Assembly: GCF_016859285.1 (NCBI RefSeq) | Contig: NC_053402.1 | Coordinates: 3,943,531 to 4,007,530 of the forward strand | Reading direction: 5' to 3' | Source: Xiphias gladius | Lineage: Eukaryota > Chordata > Actinopteri > Istiophoriformes > Xiphiidae | Length of the DNA stretch: 64,000 bases | In this document: piece by piece, positions 42,331-55,700 of the stretch | Layout: every line of letters begins with the position of its first letter | Position numbering within the stretch: position 1 is the stretch's first letter | Made by a program: the position numbers and the translations under genes | The notes under the pieces: model-generated | The model's input: only the letters and a program-made list of their open reading frames with translations | What the model was told of the DNA's origin: nothing | Database searches by the model: none

Positions 42331-45300
42331 CATTATACAACTGTTTTTACATGCTTAAGTAGCATACCACAAGTAAACTGGACCACATTCTTTGTACGTG
42401 AAGTAACTGAGATATCCAGATTAGATTGCTGACGATTTGACATGAGTGTAGTGTTTTTGGCTCTCTGAAGATGGTACCAAACTAGAGCTGTTATCAGAGC
42501 AAAAAGTCCATAAACCCTAACCTGCAAAAGTGCAGCTTATTGACAGTTAGCCAGATCATGACCATCGCGTTTTTAGGGCAAATACTACTCTTGAAATAAT
42601 TTTCAGATACAAATAGCTCCCTGTCTTTGAGATATTATGGAAGGATGTTGTTGTATATATGATTTCAGCATTATTTTAAAATCATTATGATTTGTTGATA
42701 TAGAGCTTTGAAGAACTAAAAAATCCAGGCATGTCAAATTGGGGCTGGTGGGCCTGTATCACAAACCCATGCCGCATGGCTCATCTATTCCAAAGAAGGT
42801 TAGTTTAAGAGGATCAGATTAAAACCTGTCAGAAGCCCGACTACTGACCATTTACATAAGTGGAAAAATGAAAAAATCCTTATCCACGCAGTTAAATATT
42901 TCCCTGATTATAAATGCAACATTTCAGTTAGATAGACCCCATCAGACATTAACTTATTTTCCCCTTCCCCTCCCTTCTCCAGGACGGTCGATGTTAGGCT
43001 CAGTGAAGCCAGATAAATTAAAATGGGCAGACTGAAAATGGGTTCCAGTATTTACATTGTATCTCAACTCTACATACCTCCACATATAGGAGTTCTTACC
43101 TTCTGGTGAGAAGGACCCACCTCAAAGAGGATGATGACAATAGAGGCTTTGTTCCACTTCAGGAACTATAGCCTCCAAAGGACATCAACAAGGCCTGTCA
43201 GGACGACAACAGTAAGCTCACAATTTTTGCCCCTCCAAAGATAAAGCTGAAGTTTGATATAGGTTTCCTATTGTGAACAAATCCCATAAAAAGACCAAAA
43301 TAGTAAGTATTGTGTATGTATCAAAGCCCTGATATATCTTATTCGTCTGTGCTATGGAGTTCCATTGTTGTCCAATAACTATTAAAAAAACATCGATGAG
43401 CCTCACTGTTACACTAGGTGACATGTTCCTTCATTACCATGAACACACACACTGTAGTTTACTTTGACCCAAACCCACATCAGCCATCCTGCTGCTTGAA
43501 ATACTCATCAAATCACCAAATGTGGATTAATCCACTGCTGAAAATAGTCCCCAACAAATGCACTATTTCCTCCTGTTGAGTAAAGTCTGTTAAAAACTAG
43601 TGTTCGACTGTTTTAGGAAATTACTGAGCCTTTAAAAAAATTAAACAATATATTTGTGTGGCTTTTTTTATGGTTCTTTAAAGAAAGAATAAATGTACTT
43701 GAGGCTGAGAGCCATAGAAGTCAGAAAGTATTGAGAGACCAACCCATGCATGTTGGTTTTGAGTGTTACTAAGTCGCAAATATTGGAGATCTAATCAAGT
43801 TGACTGTCCAAATAAAGTTTTCCAGAACAAGATAAAACTAGATCGGTCATTAAACATGCATTAATGTCAGCAATCAGGAGAGGATTTATTAAACAGCAAA
43901 AAAGTCTTGATATTTCCACATGTACACAAAATCATAAATATCCCCAAAACCAAATTTACACCCTCCTTTCTTTAATGGGATCCAAGTCATTGCCATTTCA
44001 ATTTAATAATAAGACAGATTATATAAGCCACATATTAATAAACCATTTACACTTGAACTGAACAATCTACAGTATTAAGACAAAGATGTTAGACAGTCGC
44101 TCTGTAGAGTTAAAACCAAAAGAAGTTTTCATTAATCCCGGTTATTATAGATATAAAAGAAACCCTACTCAACCTAATATGCTATTTACATCTGTCTTCT
44201 AAAAACAGTTCTTTACACTTAGTGTGTAACCTAAATTAAAAAGTTTAAACATCATTCGTTTGGCAGAAAATCTTTCAAAATGGGATGCTGGATTCTTAAC
44301 ATGCAACAAAATTAGTCTGTTTTATGAGAAACCCATTCACAGATTCAATGGATCAAAACTCTAAAGGAACAAAACAACACAAGGTTTTTTTTCCTGCAAG
44401 GAAGCAATTACAGTTTTGGGTCTTCTGATGGTGCGCACTGTCCTCCAAGTTCTGCTCTCTGCTTCTTCATGTCATAGTGGATGAATAGCAGAGCTACAGC
44501 TTGCTCGTGTTTAAATAACTCAAAGCCACAACCCAGACGTTGACAGTGGGGTTGAGTATTGTTGTGCTCCTTCTTTAGACATATTTTTCTCTATTTTTTT
44601 TTGTAAGAACCATAAGAAAACAAAAAATAGATGTCATATTTACCATCGTTATTGACCCATTTCTGCACTTGCTTCGTAAAACCACTAGGGATTGATTAGA
44701 GCTGATGTGAAGTTGGCCGATCTGACAGAAAAGGAACAGCAGCATAAATCTCAAGACTCACTCTGCAAGTATGCTAACACAGATGCCTTAAACTACAATT
44801 TCACACATTCTGATCCATCTGCAGTTTTTAGTGGTGGAATGAAGAGCGCTCAAACAGGCACCGACAGATTAAAGATGCCTTTTTGATTTGTGCTTCTGTC
44901 TAGTGTTAGACAAGCCCAGTATGAGTTTCTGGCTATATCAGAACTGTTTCACATTCTCAGGCACATAACGCCTCTGGTTGAGCATACACAGCCATGCTGT
45001 GTGTCTTTTGCATATGTTGGGCATTGTCATTTGCATCTGCATACTTATCTAGGGTATGTTTTAGGCCATGTAGTAGAGGTCTTCACAGGTCCAAAATTTT
45101 GGACCCTATCCAAAACGGGCCCCATAAAAAACCTGATGTGCGTAAATTAACTAACAGAAAAATGACACCCCATTAGAATGGACTCGAGGATAACTAAACC
45201 TCATCCAGAATGTTGTGGTTTCAGAATAAACCAGCATTAAAGCCTACATGTATGATGAATCTGTCATGAGCTTGTATCAGTTGATAATACTGACGGGCCA

Positions 45301-46711
45301 ATTTATCAGTGAGGTTCGGGAACTGAATCAGGTCTTGTATACTATGAACTCAGTGGACTTGTGAGGACCTTTACTATGAAATCAAGATTGCCCCCAATGT
45401 CATGTTACCACCTACAAAAAGATTTTGGGTAATATAAAGGGAGGGCCTTTTTTTCTACCGAAAATCTTTTTGAGGGTGATGTAAGAAATAAATAATAAAA
45501 CACATCCATGTTAACATTTGGTTTGGAGCCCTGATTGGGTAAAAATGGGAATGTAGCAAACAGTTTAGCTGAAGTGAGGTGTGTGTGTGTATTAGACTGA
45601 GCACAGCTGATGATTTATTCATTCTAAAGTTTTAACTGTCAGTCTTTAAAACTAATGAAACCTTCTTACCACTAACCCACATAAAACTGTTTCAGTAGTT
45701 TGGTTTTTAATTGATTTTTTTGTCCCTTGAAGCTCTAAACTTGGCCTTCAAAACTCAGTCAAAATTTTTTATAACTCACCAGAAAAAAACAAAACAAAAC
45801 ATGAGGCTGGGGCTTAATTATGAACTTCAGTTAAAATGCAACTCAAAAACTGGATTCATCTATTTGCAGTGTAATATATTAAGAAAGTAAAACACAGTAG
45901 AAATGAGAACTCTTCCAAACAAAAGAAAGAAGGGTTTCAAATGTGGAAATCTCAAGTCTTGATGAGACATATCAATTATAACTGCATTTTAAGGCCTCAA
46001 CACATCTGTTGCTCTTATCCTTAACCTGTTCAAGAAAGATCATTAACACCAACGTAAAAGCGTACATCATCTCCTCAAATACAAAAACAAGCCATGAACA
46101 AACTGCACCAAGAAGACCTGGAAAGAAACATAAATAAATACATCTATTATTCAAAGACTTGAGGGGTTACAATATTAAGGCAATGCAGTGGCATGTTCTT
46201 GGTGTTTTCTTTCATGGAATTCTGGACATTTAAAAAGAAAAGCAAATATCACACTCAATTAAATAAACTCTTCATTTGCACATGAACAAAAAAAACTGCG
46301 GGTTTCTTCATCCACGAAACCTGACAGCAATTTCTCTGGATTGAGTCGGACACCCTGCTCTTCACAGTAGCACTGGACCCTACATCTTCGCCAAACACCC
46401 TGCATTACTTCTACCGTTTTTTGAGTTGTCAGAAACCATAAACTACCCCACAGCAAACTGCAGCAGTGCAGTAGTATAGCCTCATGTGGAGCACTCTTAC
46501 ATATATTCCCCTGGTACAGTCAGTACAATGCTCAAGGTTGCCTCTAAAAAAGGAATTGCATCCCATGACCTGTGGGCAAGTTACATGGCTGGTGCTCGGG
46601 CAAAATAAAATAAAATGACTAGAATTTAAAATAAAACACTCAGTAAATGATGAGGGAGAAATAAGAAGGTATTAAAGACTGCGTGGTCCAGAGGATTGGT
46701 CACACCCCGCT
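42331..46711. other. rogdi-glyr1 spacer, probably including glyr1 3'UTR
   Basis: No coding sequence or known element recognised. The side next to 46711 should be the glyr1 3'UTR. TTTATT, which is AATAAA for the minus-strand gene, occurs at several places (for example about 45613 and 43886), but I cannot choose between them. Confidence 0.4.
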
Positions 46712-49700
46712 CTAGTGAATGTAGGCTCTGTAGACTGCAGAAATATCATTGTCTGACTGGTCCAGTGCCTTAGCCCTCTTGTAAACCTGCACAGGAACAG
46801 AACAAAAAAAAAAGAAAAAAGAAAAAAAAGACTGAGTTGTATTGCAGATGTTTCACTCCTATCGTTATTGAGCTCTGATGATCCAGTATTAATGCAGTTG
46901 CATTGAAAAAGGTTTCAGTTTAAATAACAAGGTATATTTTGTACACCCCTAAAACACGTAATGGCTTTGAGAACCAAAAGTAAAAATTAACATACAACTC
47001 TGGATTTCATCCAGTGGTTTCCTGAATGGATGGACTCCTGAATGGGCCTAATGAGCACAGGCCAGGGAGCTCACCACTGTTAAGCTACAGTCAACACAAC
47101 TTTTTCTGCAGATATTTCACATTAAAGCCTACTAGGGATGGAAGGGATTGTAGAATGAAGACTTTTAACATGAGTGCAAGAAGTGTGAGAAGAGGAAGAG
47201 TATCACTGATGGTATCTTAACATCAATCCAAAAATGGTAACGTGGAAGTGACAAAAAATAATCAGTGAATGAAAAACAGTATTTTTTGAAAGTGAAACTT
47301 TCAACAAAGTGATGAGTATCACATTAGGTCTGCAACAAATGATTACTTTTTTCCACTTTATTTCATTGAGATTCACTAATCTACCAGTTATGTTCTCAAT
47401 TTAACTGATTGGCCTACAAAACTTAAGAAAATAGTGGGGGGAAAAAAAGCCAATTCCCACCTTCCAATCTCTTGTTTTGGCTTAAAAACAGTCTAAAACC
47501 CAAAGGTATTTTAGAATAATATAAAATCAAGAAAAGCAGAAAATTCTCACATTTGACAAGCTGGAACCAGCAAATGTTTGGATTTTTTTGCTTAAAAACT
47601 TGACAGCAGTTGGCGATTAATTTTCCAATTTCAGCTGTATATAGCATGACTCTGCTGTACTACTGTGGGCATTATACTGAGTTTATCTTGAGAACAGGTA
47701 AACAAGGGTCAAATAAAGGTCTGGTTCTCTCCTTTGAGTGTAAAAAAGGTCTCAGTCACTATTTGGGAATAGGTCTTTCACAGAAGACATACTGACATGT
47801 CACAGTGAAGGTATTATTTTTATTATCACAGTTAATCTGCCAACATTTTCTCAATTAATTGTTTGTTCTAGTAAACATCATAAAACTGAAAAACTCCCAT
47901 TGCAGTTTCCTAGAGCAAAAGAATAAGTCCCTAAATGTCAAAATGTCTGCCGTGAAAAAGGCCTATTTATGTACTCTACACCAAATTTCATGGAAACTGA
48001 TGCTGACAAAACTTTGGCCTTGTGGTGGCGTTAGTTATTACATTAAAGATACAGAAATGTTGGCGGTGGTGGTGGTGGGGGGGCCTTCTGAAGCTACGTA
48101 ACCATCAAACAAGCAGTTCAGATAAAGTATACTGGCCCCTTTAAGGCAGAGTCTCTCAGACTCCACTCATTTAATCTATGAAACCATATTGTTTCCTAAT
48201 GGATCAATTGTTCTTTGGCAGCATGTGGAATCTACCTCATTCATCTTAACTACACAATCAAACATTCATGAGTATTTAGAGCAGGCAGGCAGTTTGCTGA
48301 TCACCGGTTCAGAATAAAATAGAAAAAAAAGATTCAGTTTTATTGTTGTCAAGTCTTTCAGCATCAAGTAGCAAAATTTTAAGACAAAAGTCTAAAATGA
48401 GCACACAAAAGCAAAGTACAAAGTAGACACCTGAAAATAAATAAATAAATAAAAGCACATAGTGGTACCTCATTGGCAGCTGCAGCCATTGGGGTTGGAT
48501 GGTTGGCCATGTCACCCATGGAGATGGCTAGCCTCAGATCCTTTTGAATATGTTTCAAATAGTAGTCTGGCTTAAAGTTGCCCTGTAAAATATCTGGAAG
48601 ATTCACGAAGAAAGGTTAACATAAGCCCAACTTTTAAAATATTGTACAACATTTTTAGTTTGAAATCGACAGAGGTTCATTTAAACAATTTTTCTATTGC
48701 CTCAAGTTCAAAATTTTACCATTTAAGACTGAAAGGAGAAAATTAACAAATATATACAGTACATATAAACAATTAGTAAGCAAGGTGCAGGTAAGTCAAT
48801 AAACAAATGACTTAAAACTTCCTTTATGCTGACTTACTTTGGCATTTTTGGTCCACAAAGGTGCTCGCCATCTGGCCCTGGCATAGGATGTCCAGGAAGG
48901 TCTGCTGTGATTGGCCAGTGGCCTGGGCCAGAGTAAGCCCCTCTGCAATGGTGGCCATGAAGCTGCCCTGCACCATGTTGAGGATCAGCATCATCCTCGC
49001 TGCATTCCCTGCTTCACCTTAAAACACATACAAACATTTCATATAAGAGAAATATGCAACAGTCTCTTGTTGTCAGCGTACCCATGCCTTTCTGTGGGGC
49101 ACCGACAGGTCAAGGGGCTTTGCAGTTAAAGGTCTACCGATTAATGTGTACAAAATGTGCCCTCAGGCAGGTTGCGCATTCTAAATAAAACACGAGACTT
49201 GGATCTGAAAATGTCAGAGATATACACTCACCAAGCACTTTATTGGGAACACCTGCATACCTCTTTATTCGTGCAATTATCCAATTAGCCAATCATGTGA
49301 CAGTGCAATGTATAAAAGCAGAAAGATACAGGTCAGGAGCTTCAGTTAATGTTCATATCAATCATCAGAATGGGGAAAAATGTGATCTCAGTGACTTTGA
49401 CCAAGGCATGATTGTTGGTGACAGACAGGCTGGTTTGAGTACTTATGAAACTGCTCATTTCCTGGGATTTTCATGCACAAAAGTCTCTACAGTTTAATCA
49501 GAGTGGTGCCAAAAACAAAAAACATCCAGTGAGCGGCAGTTCAGCGAAAGGAAACTGCCTTGCTGATGAGAGAGGTCAGAGGATAATGGCCGGACTGGTT
49601 AGAGCTGACAGAAAGGCTATGCTAACTCAGATAAAGACTCTTTACAACTGTGGTGAGCAGAAAAGCATCTCGGAATGCACAACATGTCCAACCTTGAGGA

Positions 49701-52700
49701 TGGATGGGCTACAAAAACAGAAGATCACATCGAGTTCCACTCCTGTCAGCCAAGAACAGAAATCTGAGGCTGCAGTGGACATAGGCTCACCAAAGCTAGA
49801 CAGATGAAGAGTGGGGGGAAAAAAAAAAAAAAAAAAAAAAACCATAGCCTGGTCTGATGAATCTGGATTTCTGCTGAGGCATGCAGATGGTAGGGTCAGA
49901 ATTTGGCATCAACATCATGAATCCATGTACCCAACCTGCCTTGTGTCAACAGTCCAGGCTGGTGGTGATGTTAAGGTGTTGGGAATGTTTCCTTGCCACA
50001 CTTCGGGCCCCATAATACCAATCAATCATGGTTTTAGTGTCACAGCTTACCGAGTATTGTTGCTGACCATTTGCATCCCTTTATGGCCACAACTGAACAT
50101 CCTCTAATGGCTAGTACTAGCATGATAATGCACCATGTCACAAAGCAAAAGTCATCTCAAACTGGTTTCATGAACATGACAATGAGTTCAGTGTACCTCA
50201 GTGGCCTCCCCAGTCACCAGATCTGAATCCAGTAGAACACTTTTGGGATGTGGTAGAACGGGAGATTGGCAGCATGAATGTGCAGCTGAGAAATCTGCAG
50301 AAATGATGTGATGCAATCATGTCAACAGGGACCAGAATTTCAAAGGAATGTTTCGAACATTTTGTGGAATCAGTACCATAAAGAATTGATGCCGTTTTGA
50401 GAGCAAACGGAGGCCTTACTGTTTTAGTATGATGTTCCTAATAAAGTGCATGATGAGTGTATTAATGGTCATTCACTGACAAGAAACACTGCATTATTAG
50501 TGGGTTTACAATTGACCCATATTGCCTTATTTTCTGGGCTGTCGACAAGTATCTGGCATAGAATTCCCAAAGTGCAATCAGTCTTCAACGGTTATGCATA
50601 ATATTTAAGGTCCCCAAAACAACATATAAGCTTCTGTTACTTCAATACAGTTTCATTTACCAATGAATGGTTGCAATTCAGTACTGATGGTCTTCCAAAC
50701 TACCAGTGCTGATACAACAGTTTGAAAGCAGTGATCCTCTGAGCAATCACCGGTCAAAAGGATTGTTGTTATGACAAGTCTTTAGTATGATAGATTGTGG
50801 TGTGTTTATGAAAAGACTGAAGGGTCAGAACTGATGTTACACGTGGGGTCACAGGTCATACTCATAATTTGCCACTGACGTCACTGAAAGAAGCCAAGAG
50901 ATTACATTTCCTTTTCTTTTGTCTTTATCTCAACTGTCACCATCCAATAAAGGCAATATGCCAAAAAAATTGATCTGTCAGTCTCATTCCTCTGCAAAAT
51001 TCTATGGAGAAGGGTGGATCTGATAACCTTATTTCGTCATGTGCTTCCCAACTTTGTTAAAACTATTGTGAGTGTATCCAACAGGGAAGCCTGTTTCATC
51101 TGTATACTACATCATGGGCTGACTGTACACATCATTACACCCTACATACCCAGGAAGAAGGAGGTCTTTCCCATGGCCTGGAAGCAGCTGCTGCAGTCCT
51201 CATAGACTGTTCTGTCACCAGCTGCCAGGATAACAAGCATTCCGTCATTAGAGAGCTGCTGGCTTCCCGCCACTGGAGCCTCCAGGAAACGGCCACCGCG
51301 CGACGTGATCACCTAACATTCAAACATTCAAAAAACAATTTAATACAGTAATACTTAATATCTTGGTGTCATTTAGATTTCAATAACTGTGGTTACTTTG
51401 GTGTGTGCGCTGGTGTGTACCTGTGAGAGTTCCGTGATGGTCTCTGGGTCTACAGTGGACATCTCTACGTAGCATTTGCCTGGCCTGATTCCCTGCAGCA
51501 CTCCACTGGGTCCTAACACCAACTGGAGAGACACAGACACAAAGACATGGGGAAGTTTTTACCTGTAAGCCAGTGATTCATACCTCCACAGGAAGCCATT
51601 TACTGTAGTTGAGATGAAACTCACATCCCTGGCAGCCTTTGGGTCAGAGACACAGGAGAAAGTGATGTCACACATGGAAGCCACCTCTGCCGGAGTCCGG
51701 CCTAACCTGGCGCCCTCTTGGATGAACAGGTCACACTGGAACACAGCAGGCAGGAGTCATTAGCAGCATGCCAACACAGATCTATGATCATTCTGTCATT
51801 TGACAACATACTGTGCATTCAGAAAGTATTCAGTCGCCTTCTCTTTTTTCACATTTTGTTATGTTGCAGTCTTATGCTAAAATTGTTTAAATTAATAAAT
51901 TCCCTCATCAATGTCCACTCAATATCCCATAATGAGAAAGTGAAAACAATTTTAGAAAATTTTGCAGATTTCTTAAAAAGGAAAAACTGAAATATCACAT
52001 TGACATAAGTATTCAGACCCTTTACTCAGTACTTAGTTAAGCATGTTTGGCAGCGATTACAGCCTTGAGTCTTTTTGGGTATGATGCGACAAGCGTTGCA
52101 CACTTGGATTTGGGGATGTTCTGCCATTGTCCTTTTGCAGAACCTCTCAGGCTCTGTCAGGGTGGATGGGGACCATCAGTGGACAGCCATTTTCAGGTCT
52201 CGCCAGAGATGTTTGATTGGGTTCAAGTCAGGGCTCTGACTGGGCCACTCAAGGACATTAACAGAGTTGTCCCTAAGCCACTCCAGTGTTTTCTTAGTTG
52301 TGTGCTTAGGGTCATTGTCCTGTTGGAAGGTGAACCTTTGGCCCAGTCTGAGGTCCTGAGCACTCTGGACCATGTCTCCATCAAGAATATTTCTGTACTT
52401 TGCTCCGTTCAGCTTTCCTTCAATCCTAACCAGTCTCCCCGTCCCTGCTGCTGCAAAACACCCCTGCGGCATGATGCGGCCACCTCCATGCTTCACCGTT
52501 GGGATGGTATTAGGAAGGTTATGATTGATTCCTCTAGACATGACACTTAGAATTGAGGCCGAACGGTCAATCTTAATTCCATCAGACCAGAGAATGTTGT
52601 TCCTCACAGTCTGAGAGTCCTTTAGACGCTTGCAAACTACAAATGGGCTTTCATGTGTCTTTCTTTGAGGAGAGGCTTCCGTCTGCCCAATCTACCATAA

Positions 52701-55700
52701 AGCCGAGATCGATGGAGTGCTGAAGTGATGGTTGTCCTTCTGGAAGTTCCTCTCATCTCCACACAGGATCTGTGGAGTTCAGCCAGAGTGACCTTCAGGT
52801 TCTGGATCAGGTCTCTTATCACGGCCCTTCTCCCCTGATTACTAAGTCTGGTCGGGTGGCCAACTCTAGGAAGAGTCCTGCTGGTTCCAAACTCCTTCCA
52901 TTGAAGAATTATGGTGGCCACTTTGCTCTTGGGAACCTTTTTGTAGCCTTCCCCAGATCTGTGCCTCATCACAATCTTGTCTCTGAGCTCTGCATGCAGT
53001 ACCTTGGACCTCATGGCTTGGTTTTTAGTTAATGTCCAATCAATTGAATTTACCACAGGTGGACTCCAATCAAGATGGGAGGCACATGAGCTAAACTTCA
53101 AGTAGCAAAGGGTCTGAATACTTGGGTCAATGTGATATTTCAGTTTTTTCCTTTAATAAATTTGGAAAAATTTCTATAATTCTATTTACGCTTTGTCATA
53201 TTGAATGTAAATTGATGAGGGAAAAATGAATTTAAAATTATTTTATCATAAGGCTGCAACATAAAATGTGAAAAAAAGTGCGGTATGCGGCCTTTCATTA
53301 AAAGGTACCCTGTTTTGTTTTCATGTAAACAGAGTCATGTTTACATTCAGTGTTATTCACCAAGACACATTTGTATCCTTGAGGTCTAGTAAAGCTGTCA
53401 AATGCATTTTCTCACAAAACATTTGCAAAGCTGATTTTTTAAAGTATTTTAAATCCTGAATTTTTTACACCCATGATTACAATCAAGCAGACTTGTTCTT
53501 CTCTGTCTTTGGTAGCACATTGCAGTGTTTCTAAGTGTATTATTGCCATCTGTAGATCACTTGAAAAGTATGAAATCATGGGCAGGAAGGTATATTATGT
53601 CACCGTGCATGCATGTGCGACCTCATGTACAAAACAAAATGGGTTCCAACTAAAAAAAAAAAAAAAAAAAAAAACTTCTCCAGGGAACTTTTAAGACTCA
53701 GAATAGTGTCACTCACCTCTGGTACAATAAATGTGTTGCTGTTTGAAAACACCATTTATTGTGGCATTGATCAATGCCTTGTCTTTGAACTCTTAAACTA
53801 AACAAATTCTAATGTGAAATCTTAATCAGTTTTCACTAGGATATGCATCTTATGTGTTTCACCCCAAATGTTTCTTCTTGCACTGTCCACAATTCACTGC
53901 TTCATCCTCTCTCAGCTGCTGGTCTTTTCTCCCTCTTTGTGGTACCTCTCTGTGAATGGGTGGTCTTGAGTCTCGCTCTTATATGTATATGTATTGGCTA
54001 TCCTCTTTAATTTTTTGATTTCAAGAATTAAACCAACTGCTTAAAAAGCCTACAATTATTACAGTGATAAAAAGACACTGAACATCAGCAGACACACAGT
54101 AAGAAGTTTGAAATTAAATATATTATTAATCAGTAAATTATCAACACTGCCAACATGTCACTAATGCTATGAGACTCATCAGCATCAGTATCAACAATGA
54201 TTTTAAAGTAGATAATACAGTTTCCTGTGTGACAGTGACTGTGTGTTGCATTATGCACCTTTTCTGCTGTGCGATTCCACACTGTGACAACGTGACCCAT
54301 TTTCAGCAGGTTGGAAACTATACCGCTACCCATCAGCCCCAGACCCAGGAACCCTATCCTGGAGGGCAAAGTCCGAGAAGAACAAACAAATCAAAACATG
54401 AGCAAACAAATGATGAAATGAAAATTTTACATTCATATACAATCACTGAGCACTGAATTTGGAACACCTGTACAAATGCTTACTTATGCAACTGTTCGAT
54501 CAGCCAATCATGTGGTCACAGTGCAATGAATAAAATCATGCAGATACAGGTCAGGAGCTTCAGTTAATGTTCTCATCAATTATCAGGATGATCAAAAATG
54601 TGATCTCAGTGACTTTGGCCAAGGCATGATTGATGGTGCCAGACAGGCTGGTTTGAGTATTTCTGAAATTGGTCATCTCCTGAGATTTTCACACACAACA
54701 ATGTCTTGAGTTTACTCAGGGATGGTACTGAAAACGGAAATGCCTTGTTGATGAGAGAGGTAGAACGGGAGATTGGCAGCATGAATGTGCAGCTGACAAA
54801 TCTGCAGAAATGATGTGATGAAATCATGTCAACATGGACCAGAATATCTAAGGAAAGTTTCCAACATCTTGTGGATGGCACGAAGAATTGGGGCTGTTTT
54901 GAGAGCAAAAGGAAGCCTTACCTAGTATTAGTATGGTGTTCCTAGTTATGTGCTTGGTGAGTGTATTCGTGTGGTCTAAGCTAAAATCCACTGAACCCTT
55001 TCAAAAAGGTTCCTAAATGACAACTAAATTAATTAATAAAATCAGTAATAGCAATCCTAGGTGTTAACCTTGTGATCCATTTTCCAGATAAATTTAGTAA
55101 GTAATTTTCATAATGGTGTGCAATAATGCTGTAATGAGGATGTGCTAATACCTTTTATCTGTGGGTGTGATGCTGCCATTGATGGCTGTGCTGTCTGCTG
55201 CTTGGATAGATGTTGACCCTGTGTCCTGCACAATCAAAGCACAGTCAATATCATACTGAAGGAAACAAAAAGTCTTGCCTAGCTTTGCTAAGCATTATGT
55301 ATGGAAAAAAACATGTTGCTGAAATTTTGCTATTTAAACACTCTACAGTTTAAAATCAATTTGTACAAGTAAAAAGATATTCTGACCGGCTACTTTTACA
55401 ATAATTCATTGGTTACTTTACCTCTTCAACAATCTTCAGGCGCTTGCTAATGGGTTCCATTGATGAGGCTGGCTGTGGGCAGAGAGGAGAGAAACAAGAG
55501 ATGACCAATATACTATACTCTACACACACGTCACACTGTAATGCCAAATTCACATCAGATTCTATGTATCTTGAGTAAAACTAACTAAATAATTACAAAA
55601 TTATGTAATTTTGTAATCACAAAATTATGTAGTAAAAATTGTATCAAACAGTTACTAACAAACAACACTAAATGCAGATCAGTCACATCCAGGTGACGCC

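Noticed and set aside
52047..52550. 167-codon plus-strand open frame
   Set aside because: Antisense of the Tc1 transposase on the minus strand.
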